From NCBI GenBank assembly GCA_910577225.1, contig CAJTMV010000063.1, positions 1 to 13,125 on the forward strand: DNA of 13,125 bases, written 5' to 3'. The position numbers were made by a program, and so were the translations under genes. The stretch is from an uncultured Eubacterium sp. Its GTDB lineage: Bacteria > Bacillota > Clostridia > Lachnospirales > Lachnospiraceae. The notes beneath the pieces were generated by a model that was not told the DNA's origin, made no database searches, and saw only the letters and a list, made by a program, of their open reading frames with translations. Of the stretch, positions 7,521 through 13,125 are shown piece after piece; position 1 is the first letter of the stretch, and the number at the start of each line of letters is the position of its first letter.

Positions 7521-7591
7521 GCAGCTGTCAGATATGTCTGAACCATATAAAGATCTGTATGTACCAGATAAAAAAACTTTCTGCCAGCTGC
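7521..7591 (-). promoter_or_regulatory. structured 5' leader of the GntR-ABC operon
   Basis: In the roughly 200-nt leader, GCAGCTG (7521-7527) pairs perfectly with CAGCTGC (7585-7591), and the stem extends to 11 bp with one mismatch. Enclosed are two smaller hairpins: TCAGA/TCTGA (7528-7541) and ATCTG/CAGAT (7553-7569). The first competes with the extension of the outer stem, so two alternative folds exist. I do not recognise a known riboswitch class. Regulation of translation or elongation is possible but unproven. Confidence 0.45.
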
Positions 7592-7631
7592 ATTTGTGTG
7601 TGGTGTGTATGAAATGTACTTAATGTACTGC

Positions 7632-7654
7632 GTGTATCACAAGTACTAATACAC
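7632..7654. promoter_or_regulatory. GTGTA-N13-TACAC operator for the GntR regulator
   Basis: GTGTA (7632-7636) and TACAC (7650-7654) form an inverted repeat with a 13-nt spacer. From memory, this matches the half-site and spacing of YtrA operators in Bacillus. Its right half overlaps the predicted -10 box and the rest covers the transcription start, which suits a repressor. Confidence 0.6.
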
Positions 7655-7681
7655 AATAACATATTGTTTTCCTACTGTCAA
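7653..7681 (-). promoter_or_regulatory. sigma-A promoter of the GntR-ABC operon
   Basis: Reading the minus strand, the perfect -35 TTGACA (7681-7676) is followed after 17 nt by the -10 TATTGT (7658-7653, four of six consensus bases). Transcription should start near 7646, leaving a leader of about 200 nt before the GntR start. The second repeat copy ends 30 bp upstream. Confidence 0.65.
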
Positions 7682-7710
7682 GATCATTTTCCAATAACCA
7701 CAAAAATAGT

Positions 7711-7798
7711 TATCCCAGGAGGAAATCCGGCCTTTGCCGAAGGCAAACTTCCAATGGCTGGATTTCGTTACTGTTTGCAGGTTTACCGGTGAACAGTA
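7711..7798. repeat. dispersed repeat element (copy 2, left part missing)
   Basis: These 88 bp match 1991-2078 with three substitutions (at 7714, 7752 and 7788), i.e. 85 of 88 identical. HP2 and HP3 of copy 1 are retained; the change at 7788 introduces one mismatch into HP3. The first hairpin and left terminal repeat of copy 1 are absent, so this is a truncated or shorter family member. It lies just upstream of the GntR promoter. Confidence 0.8.
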
Positions 7799-7891
7799 AT
7801 CTCTTTAGAACTTTTTATCTGCCAGTTAATGTGAAAAATAATGGATAAATTTTGATTTTTGTCTGTTACGACCAGAATGTGTTTGAAAAAT

Positions 7892-7954
7892 GCTTTTCAT
7901 ATGATGTGCTTTTCATAAGATGTGCTTTTCATAAGATGTGCTTCATAAAAATCC
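7892..7954. repeat. 16-bp tandem repeat, three units plus a partial
   Basis: Units at 7892-7907, 7908-7923 and 7924-7939 read GCTTTTCATAAGATGT, the first with one change (ATATGATGT). A fourth, degenerate start (GCTTCATAA) follows at 7940. The units are directly adjacent, so this is not a CRISPR array. It lies between the repeat element and the end of the SGNH gene; function unknown. Confidence 0.75.
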
Positions 7955-8035
7955 GTATTTGACTGGTTATATTTTGTAAAATAGAAACGATTATCGATCA
8001 AAACCGTCCCAAATTTATCAGTAGAAAAGCACACA

Positions 8036-8076
8036 GGCAGATCTGCAGTTACTCACAATTACTCTGCAAACCTGCC
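8036..8076 (-). terminator. possible 3' structure of the acetylation operon
   Basis: A nested inverted repeat pairs GGCAG (8036-8040) with CTGCC (8072-8076), and inside it TGCAG (8044-8048) with CTGCA (8064-8068). It lies about 60 bp past the stop of the SGNH gene. On the minus strand it is followed by a gapped T-rich stretch rather than a clean U-tract, so termination is only a guess. Confidence 0.3.
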
Positions 8077-8134
8077 AGTCAGTCTGACATATCTGTAATC
8101 ATCAGGGCGATCGACTCTGAATCCCCCGTTATTT

Positions 8135-9244
8135 TCACTTACGGACTACTGCATGCTTCATCAGATAATCAGTCCACAGCTTATAATGCTGCGCATACAT
8201 GTGTACTTCATCAAAAGTATAGTCTTCTTTTAAATATCCATCTTTATCTGTCAGTTTTCCGCTTACGTCCAGATAAAAAATGTCCTTTCCATCTGCCAGC
8301 TGCGCAATGGAAACATTTTTATCATTAATATTGATGTTATTAAAAATCTCATCTCCAGTCGCTTTGACCTTGCTGACAGGGATGATTCCCTGAATATATA
8401 TAACCGCATCTGGCTGCCATTTCCGAAACTTGCGCAGCACCCGGTCATATGCTTTCTGAAACGTTCCGGTATTGCCTGTACCAAGCTCATTAATCCCGAC
8501 CATAAAATAAATTTTACCATACTGGTTTGTTTTCAGCATATGCGCAACACTGACGTCATCGCCTGTCTTCGGATCTTTGATAAACTTATCTTCCAGAATG
8601 TCATAGACGTTCATACCTGTCTTCGCAAAAAACTGCGCGTTGTTCAGTCCCGAATAGTCCTGCATCCCCACAGTTCTTGAATCTCCAATAAAAACCGCGT
8701 CATCAAAGTAGTCCTGATCTACTTTATGATAGGAAAATTCTGTTGTTAGCGCTTTCTTTCCAGGATCTGAATAATATCTGGAATCCGTCTTTTTCTTCTT
8801 ATATTCGACAAATGTTGTAGTTCCAATCTCCAGCTCTTCATCCGAAGCGGACGGTTCCTTGTTCTCTTTCTTTGCCTTTCCCTTTTTTGGATCCTGGGAA
8901 ACGTCATTTGTATTATCTGCTTTTGGTCCGGTATCTTTCACATGATTTGTCTTAGAATCCCCCTGTCCGGCAGCCTTTGCTTTATCAAGATTCCCGGACA
9001 CAGCCGCTATTACCGTTTCTTCTTTTTCCGGAACAGGATCCGGCGGCACATCCACACGATCATCCAATATAGAATCTGGCTCCTCTGGTTCCAGCAGCGC
9101 CGTAAAAACCGGATTTTCTATCAGACTCCGATCCGCCTTTTCCGGCATTCTCCCCTCTGACCAGGTAAAAGCAGTTAGTCCAAGCCATCCAATACAAAGC
9201 AAAAATAATATCGGACATCGGATAAACCATTTCCATAATTTCAT
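8135..9244 (-). CDS. membrane-anchored SGNH/GDSL hydrolase, probable O-acetylation partner
   Basis: A 369-residue protein with an uncleaved-looking N-terminal membrane anchor (about 9-27). A charged, Lys/Asp/Pro-rich linker follows (about 35-160), then an SGNH domain (about 165-369). Catalytic residues are visible: Ser189 in FIGDSRTVG, Asn252 in GINELG, and Asp345/His348 in DEVHM. The linker places the catalytic domain outside the membrane. SGNH proteins encoded beside MBOAT proteins (AlgX, PatB, DltD types) move an acetyl or acyl group onto a surface glycan. The gene follows the MBOAT gene by 133 bp on the same strand and should work with it. That gap holds a TATAAT-like box at 9333-9328 without a matching -35, and no terminator, so co-transcription is likely. 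The target polymer is unknown. Confidence 0.88.
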   Translation of the reverse strand: MKLWKWFIRCPILFLLCIGWLGLTAFTWSEGRMPEKADRSLIENPVFTALLEPEEPDSILDDRVDVPPDPVPEKEETVIAAVSGNLDKAKAAGQGDSKTNHVKDTGPKADNTNDVSQDPKKGKAKKENKEPSASDEELEIGTTTFVEYKKKKTDSRYYSDPGKKALTTEFSYHKVDQDYFDDAVFIGDSRTVGMQDYSGLNNAQFFAKTGMNVYDILEDKFIKDPKTGDDVSVAHMLKTNQYGKIYFMVGINELGTGNTGTFQKAYDRVLRKFRKWQPDAVIYIQGIIPVSKVKATGDEIFNNININDKNVSIAQLADGKDIFYLDVSGKLTDKDGYLKEDYTFDEVHMYAQHYKLWTDYLMKHAVVRK

Positions 9245-9377
9245 ACTATCCCGTCATTCCCTTTCTAAACACCCTGTTCGTTATGTGTAAATACGTAAAC
9301 ACACTCCGCCTCTATAACTTCCTCTTCATTATATGCAAATACATTCTGCAGCTTTGTTCAGTCATATATTCTTATTT

Positions 9378-10769
9378 CTAAAATCTAAAATATAAAAACG
9401 GATTATTCGCTCCATTCGCAAGTTCATACACACTCATCCAGAATACGCCAAATGCCAGAAGCACTACAATCAGCCCTCCGCGCATATAATGATACATTCG
9501 CTGTGGCAGACGTGTGGAAAACAATGCGCAGATGAGAAACAATCTTCCATATTCATGCAGATATCTTAGGAGCTGCTCCGTTCCAACAAGAACTGGCTGC
9601 ATATGTATGCCGACCAGCTGCTGCAAATACGTAACCAGCTGTGTAAAATCTGTAATTGCAAATATTACCCATGTTACTGGAATTAAAATCCAAATATAAA
9701 TGTGTCCAATCACTCTGCTTTTTTCTAAAAACCGGCCGTAAAAAATTTTCTCTACAACAAGCAGTACAAAAAAACCCATTCCCCATAGCACAAAATTCCA
9801 ACTCGCACCATGCCATAAACCGGTCAGAGACCAGACGAGAAACATGTTCAAAAGCATCCGTAAATTCCCTTTACGGTTTCCTCCCAAAGGAATGTATACA
9901 TATTCCCGAAAAAATCTTCCCAATGTCATATGCCAGTTCCGCCAAAACTGAGTGACGGATTTTACCATATATGGACTGTCAAAATTTTTCGGCAGATGAA
10001 ATCCCATGATATATCCCAGTCCAATGGCCATCAGTGAATATCCCCAAAAATCAAAATAAATCTGAAAAGAATATGCCACCGCTCCCATCCATGCAATCGG
10101 CGTAGAAAGATTGGCATATCCAATCCCCTGCACCTGATTCCAAAATATAGATATTTTGTTGGCAAGCAATACTTTTGCTCCAAGTCCGAAACAGAACACT
10201 TCCAATCCATGCTCTACGTCATACAAAGTCACTTTACGCCTTGTCAATTCATTGGAAACTTCCCGATATTGAACAATCGGCCCTGCAATCAGCTGCGGGA
10301 ACATGCAGACATATGTTGCAAATTCCAAAAGCGTTCCTGGATGTTTCATTTTTCTGGTATAGATATCTCCCACATAAGATACAATCTGAAACGTATAAAA
10401 ACTAATTCCAAGAGGCAATGTCAGGTTCAGCAAAGGCGCCGCCTGCTTATGAAGTATGAGATTTAAATTTTCCGCAAAAAAATCAAAATATTTAAATACA
10501 AACAGCATCCCAAAGTCCAGCAGCATGGCGAAAAACAGAATACATCTGCGATAACCTGTTCTGTGCTCACGCGCCAGATGCACGCAAATCCAAAAGTTTA
10601 TAAAAATCGTAAACAACATTAAAAAGATGTAAATCGGCTCTCCAACTGCATAAAATATAATACTGCCAAAAAACAGCACAAGATTTCGAAACGATTTGGG
10701 CGTTAGAAAATAGCATAAAAAAAACAGAGGCATAAACCGAAAAATAAAAATTAAACTTGAAAATACCAT
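9378..10769 (-). CDS. MBOAT-family O-acyltransferase (AlgI/PatA/DltB-like)
   Basis: A multi-pass membrane acyltransferase of 463 residues from the start chosen here, close to the family norm. It begins MVFSSLIFIFRFMPL, as AlgI-type proteins do. Motifs (463-aa numbering) include PLGISFYTFQ (119-128), FPQLIAGPIVQY (157-168), FWRNWHMTLGRFFREYVYIPLGG (about 275-297, His280) and GLWHGASWNF with the conserved histidine at 320. It should carry acyl groups from a cytoplasmic donor across the membrane to the adjacent SGNH protein, which modifies an extracellular polysaccharide or teichoic acid. Start choice: the open frame extends to ATG 10796, but GGAGG at 10775-10779 with a 5-nt spacer points to ATG 10769. 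No dltA/dltC-like genes are near, so a polysaccharide target is more likely than D-alanylation. The gene has its own consensus promoter. Confidence 0.93.
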   Translation of the reverse strand: MVFSSLIFIFRFMPLFFLCYFLTPKSFRNLVLFFGSIIFYAVGEPIYIFLMLFTIFINFWICVHLAREHRTGYRRCILFFAMLLDFGMLFVFKYFDFFAENLNLILHKQAAPLLNLTLPLGISFYTFQIVSYVGDIYTRKMKHPGTLLEFATYVCMFPQLIAGPIVQYREVSNELTRRKVTLYDVEHGLEVFCFGLGAKVLLANKISIFWNQVQGIGYANLSTPIAWMGAVAYSFQIYFDFWGYSLMAIGLGYIMGFHLPKNFDSPYMVKSVTQFWRNWHMTLGRFFREYVYIPLGGNRKGNLRMLLNMFLVWSLTGLWHGASWNFVLWGMGFFVLLVVEKIFYGRFLEKSRVIGHIYIWILIPVTWVIFAITDFTQLVTYLQQLVGIHMQPVLVGTEQLLRYLHEYGRLFLICALFSTRLPQRMYHYMRGGLIVVLLAFGVFWMSVYELANGANNPFLYFRF

Positions 10770-10848
10770 AATTGCCTCCACATCAAAAATATGCATTCAT
10801 ATTTCATAAAAAATCATCCTATCATTTATATATTTCCAACAATCATTA

Positions 10849-10877
10849 ATTATAATCAGCCTTGTGCCCGTTGTCAA
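10849..10877 (-). promoter_or_regulatory. perfect sigma-A consensus promoter of the MBOAT-SGNH operon
   Basis: On the minus strand TTGACA (10877-10872), exactly 17 nt, then TATAAT (10854-10849): both hexamers match consensus completely at optimal spacing. Transcription should begin near 10842, giving a leader of about 73 nt before ATG 10769. This predicts strong constitutive expression unless a repressor acts. Confidence 0.9.
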
Positions 10878-10931
10878 ATTTTATTTGTTTATGACATATC
10901 TGTTAAGATTTCTTTTCACATCTTTTCATTT

Positions 10932-11726
10932 TTATGCTGTCAGCCATAAATGCACGACAGCAATTACTTCCCTCAAAAATAAAGTGGGCAGATATTTCCA
11001 GTCTGTGCGTGAAGCATAGCCATAGCTTTGATATCCGGATTTCATTGCCCACCATTTTCCACGATAAAGATGAAATTCGCTTGATATCACCGTGACCGCC
11101 TCCACAGACTGGTATTCGCCAAGTATATTTATGGAGTTTTTAAGATTCTGCTCCGTATTTACGGACTCTTCCTCCCGATAAAGACGGCTGGCATCGATAC
11201 CTGCCCGTATCAGCTCACGATACATGCACTCTGCCTCAGAAATATCTTCTCCTTTTCCTTTACCGCCTGATAATATACAAACTGCCTGCGGATGTTCCTG
11301 CATATAATCATATGCTGCGTCTATACGCTCCCTTAATACTTTACTTGGTCTGGAACCTTTTACTGCACAGCCTAATACAATTGCCGGTGTATTTTGGGGA
11401 ATATTTTTTGACGCTGCACCAAGAATCGCCGCAGAAGCTGCGATCATAAGTATAACAGCTGCCGTAATCAGCATTACGGCCAGTAAAATGAATGATCGCA
11501 TCGGCTTTTTCTGCCATAACTGATCAAATATCCGACGTAAGGTTTCGTAACGAATTCCACAAAATATCATTAACGCAGAAATGAGCATACCAAAGGAATT
11601 TCCAATATTTATCATCCCTTTAAAGAATGCCGGCCAGCAAAACCATACAAACATTATCACACCAATCAAAAATACACACCCAGGTAACATATAATACTCC
11701 ATAATATTTCTTTTGTCCATGCTCAA
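10932..11726 (-). CDS. DUF218/YdcF-family membrane protein (SanA/ElyC-like)
   Basis: A 264-residue protein with three N-terminal hydrophobic segments (about 13-33, 43-57, 78-102) followed by a DUF218 domain (about 114-264). Diagnostic motifs are AIVLGCAVKGSRPSKVLRERIDAAYDY, ILSGGKGKGEDISEAECMYRELIRAGID, the ESVNTEQNLKNS acidic/Asn patch, and ISSEFHLYR. Relatives SanA and ElyC of enterobacteria affect envelope integrity and vancomycin sensitivity; the biochemical activity is not established. Start is ambiguous: TTG 11726 has AAAGGA about 5 nt upstream, while ATG 11720 (262 aa) is about 11 nt from it. The TTG is slightly favoured. A TGCTGTC/GACAGCA hairpin (10935-10941/10956-10962) covers the last codons, without a U-tract. 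The gene lies 181 bp downstream of the ECF sigma gene, on the same strand. Confidence 0.87.
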   Translation of the reverse strand: MSMDKRNIMEYYMLPGCVFLIGVIMFVWFCWPAFFKGMINIGNSFGMLISALMIFCGIRYETLRRIFDQLWQKKPMRSFILLAVMLITAAVILMIAASAAILGAASKNIPQNTPAIVLGCAVKGSRPSKVLRERIDAAYDYMQEHPQAVCILSGGKGKGEDISEAECMYRELIRAGIDASRLYREEESVNTEQNLKNSINILGEYQSVEAVTVISSEFHLYRGKWWAMKSGYQSYGYASRTDWKYLPTLFLREVIAVVHLWLTA

Positions 11727-11754
11727 TATTTTCCTTTCTTCCTGTTTTCACTGA

Positions 11755-11940
11755 CGCCATCTCTCGTCTGCAAACACAATCGTTCCTGATTTTATCTCTC
11801 GTTTACCAGTATAGTATTTCCCAGTTCTGGCTTTCATCTGTCAGTACAATGATTCATACTCCTGCCTCTCATCCGCCCCTCATCTGCCAGTACAGTGTTT
11901 CCTGATGCTACCTCTCGTCTGCGAGCGACGTTTTCAGTTT
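11755..11940. repeat. degenerate ~35-bp repeats including the 3' end of the sigma gene
   Basis: A unit containing CTCTCGTCTGC (minus strand GCAGACGAGAG) recurs near 11761, 11796, 11833, 11877 and 11912, spaced about 35, 37, 44 and 35 bp. Between the anchors a weaker AGTACAATGTTTCCTGAT-like segment repeats. The 11912 unit is the coding end of the sigma gene (LADER then TAG). The array fills the gap between the sigma and DUF218 genes. Units are diverged, so the duplications are old. Confidence 0.6.
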
Positions 11941-12393
11941 ATTCACAGCACGATACAGCCTGCTTTTAACCGTACTTAGTTTTTCCTGTGTAATTTCAGC
12001 AATTTCATCTAACTGTCTGTCTTCATAATATCGCAAATATATGACAGTTTGTTCTTCCTCTCTTAACTGTCTGATTGCATACTGCAAATCTGTATCTTCA
12101 TAATAGTCTTCCTGTAAAAGTTCCAATTCCTGCAGCTCATAATCTTCCTTTTTCTTTTTTCGTAAAATATTGTAGGCTTCATTCATAACGATTCTGCAGA
12201 TCCAGGTTCCGGCATACTCTGGATTTTTTAAAGTATTGCTCTTATGAATTGCTTTATATGCCGTTTCCTGAACAATATCCATTGCGTCAGATTCATTCTT
12301 TACATAACTGTATGCCAGACGATAATAACGATTGTAATTTTCTATGAGGTTCTGTTCTATGAGTTCATCCTGACTCTGCGTATGTTCCCTCAT
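11908..12393 (-). CDS. ECF-type RNA polymerase sigma factor
   Basis: A 161-residue sigma-70 family protein of extracytoplasmic-function size. Region 2 spans about 15-80, with YNRYYRLAYSYVKNESDAMDIVQETAYKAI (20-49) and the conserved TWICRIVMNEA. Region 4 spans about 104-155, ending LDEIAEITQEKLSTVKSRLYRAVNKLK, the DNA-recognition helix. Start choice: the frame opens at ATG 12414, but there a GAGGG abuts the start with no spacer. ATG 12393 follows AAAGGGGG with a 6-nt spacer and is preferred. It should direct polymerase to a small envelope- or stress-related regulon. No anti-sigma gene follows: the next gene is the DUF218 protein. Upstream, CTGACA-17-TAGTTA (12477-12449) could be a weak sigma-A promoter, and TGAAAC (12486-12481) resembles an ECF -35, so autoregulation is possible. 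Confidence 0.92.
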   Translation of the reverse strand: MREHTQSQDELIEQNLIENYNRYYRLAYSYVKNESDAMDIVQETAYKAIHKSNTLKNPEYAGTWICRIVMNEAYNILRKKKKEDYELQELELLQEDYYEDTDLQYAIRQLREEEQTVIYLRYYEDRQLDEIAEITQEKLSTVKSRLYRAVNKLKTSLADER

Positions 12394-12448
12394 TCTTGTC
12401 CCCCTTTCAGTCATCCCTCGTTTCGCGCTTTCGCATTGCTGATTCTCT

Positions 12449-12486
12449 TAACTAAACATACTTTTATAAAATGTCAGTCTGTTTCA
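12449..12486 (-). promoter_or_regulatory. candidate promoter(s) of the ECF sigma gene
   Basis: On the minus strand CTGACA (12477-12472) and TAGTTA (12454-12449) are 17 nt apart, a weak sigma-A pattern. TGAAAC (12486-12481) just upstream resembles an ECF-type -35, with AAAAGTATG-like sequence about 16 nt on; a canonical CGTC -10 is missing. Either or both may act. Confidence 0.3.
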
Positions 12487-12547
12487 TCATACTTTGCTAC
12501 GGCCTCTGTTTGGCATCAAAGAATCTGTAAAAACAAAATCAAATGAT

Positions 12548-12575
12548 AAAAAACCTGGTCAGTAAAGACCAGGTT
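12548..12575 (-). terminator. rho-independent terminator of the rRNA/tRNA operon
   Basis: A perfect 9-bp stem AACCTGGTC/GACCAGGTT (12552-12560/12567-12575) with a 6-nt loop is followed on the minus strand by six T (12553-12548; the first is the complement of the stem's last A). It lies 18 bp past the tRNA-Trp end, as expected for the end of the transcript. Confidence 0.92.
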
Positions 12576-12593
12576 CATAGCTGTTCATATAAA

Positions 12594-12664
12594 CAGGGGT
12601 GGAAGGAATCGAACCCTCCTCTGGAGTTTTGGAGACTCTTATTCTACCGATGAACTACACCCCT
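12594..12664 (-). tRNA. tRNA-Trp (anticodon CCA)
   Basis: A 71-nt tRNA on the minus strand. The acceptor is AGGGGTG paired with CACCCCT (7 bp), the D-stem GTTC/GAAT, and the anticodon arm AGAGT/ACTCC with loop CTCCAAA giving anticodon CCA (tryptophan). The variable region is short, and the T-arm is GAGGG-TTCGATT-CCTTC. The discriminator is G73, the bacterial tRNA-Trp identity base. The outermost anticodon-stem pair (27-43) is an A-C mismatch. The 3' CCA is not encoded. It lies between 23S rRNA and the operon terminator. Confidence 0.95.
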
Positions 12665-12764
12665 AAATACCACTTATTAAAATCTTATATACCCTCAAAA
12701 CTTCATACAGAATTCCATCCGCTTTTCCAAACCTTTACTTCTGTTTCCGGTTCCGACCTTCTCT
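12665..12764 (-). other. 23S-tRNA spacer without 5S rRNA
   Basis: About 100 bp separate the 23S 3' end from tRNA-Trp. No 5S rRNA (about 117 nt) fits or is recognisable here. A small GACC/GGTC hairpin just beyond the 23S end may take part in processing. CTGTATGAAGTTTTGAGG near the tRNA resembles spacer sequences common in clostridial rRNA operons. Confidence 0.6.

Positions 12765-13125
<361 letters not shown>

Larger units (their letters stand above)
7799..8134. other. 336-bp AT-rich non-coding region
   Basis: No gene is supported. The region holds the 16-bp tandem repeat at 7892-7939 and the nested inverted repeat at 8036-8076, and otherwise short AT-rich palindromes such as ATTTTGTAAAAT and CGATTATCG with no assigned role. 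Confidence 0.5.

Noticed and set aside
7521..7591. T-box or known riboswitch in the GntR leader
   Set aside because: No T-box or recognised aptamer core sequence was seen; only generic base pairing supports it.
7892..7954. CRISPR array
   Set aside because: The 16-bp units abut directly with no spacers and there are no cas genes.
9328..9333. Separate promoter for the SGNH gene (TATAAT on the minus strand)
   Set aside because: The hexamer at the proper -35 position (CAAAGC) does not resemble consensus, and the MBOAT promoter upstream suffices.

Overview
The window looks like a chromosomal segment of a low-to-mid GC Clostridia member, most likely Lachnospiraceae. The evidence is AGGAGG-type ribosome binding sites, TTG/GTG starts, a consensus TTGACA-17-TATAAT promoter, and family-level resemblance of the proteins (YtrA-type GntR/ABC operon, Rpn-family nuclease with heptad tail, AlgI-type MBOAT). 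This is my reading of the sequence, not a database result. Nearly everything is on the minus strand; the only plus-strand gene is a broken Rpn-type nuclease.

Layout, left to right: (1) A two-gene minus-strand operon, an alpha/beta hydrolase (about 974-1786) followed with a 4-bp overlap by an AraC-type regulator (54-977). (2) A 510-bp intergenic stretch holding a 143-bp element with terminal inverted repeats that folds into three consecutive hairpins, then a frameshifted PD-(D/E)XK/Rpn-family gene (2297-3549, plus) whose C-terminus is a 21-bp/7-residue coiled-coil repeat. (3) A minus-strand operon of GntR (YtrA-like) regulator, ABC ATPase, large ABC permease and, after a structured gap, a VanZ-like protein (7444 down to 3706), with a recognisable promoter and overlapping operator. 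(4) A 690-bp intergenic region with a structured leader, a second copy of the repeat element and a 16-bp tandem repeat. (5) An O-acetylation pair: MBOAT acyltransferase (10769-9378) and membrane-anchored SGNH hydrolase (9244-8135), driven by a perfect sigma-A consensus promoter. (6) A DUF218/YdcF-SanA-type membrane protein (11726-10932) and an ECF sigma factor (12393-11908) separated by degenerate ~35-bp repeats that include the 3' end of the sigma gene. (7) The 3' end of an rRNA operon: 23S rRNA (partial), tRNA-Trp, and a strong rho-independent terminator, with no 5S between 23S and the tRNA.

Functionally, five neighbouring units point at the cell envelope: an ECF sigma factor without a visible anti-sigma, a SanA/ElyC-like DUF218 protein, the MBOAT/SGNH pair that should O-acetylate an extracytoplasmic glycan, a YtrA-type regulator with its ABC transporter (this class responds to cell-wall antibiotics in Bacillus subtilis), and a VanZ-like protein. 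Whether they form one stress response is inference. I found no clear unknown multi-gene system. The most unusual material is non-coding: the repeat element, two multi-branched structures flanking the ABC operon, and the repeat array behind the sigma gene.
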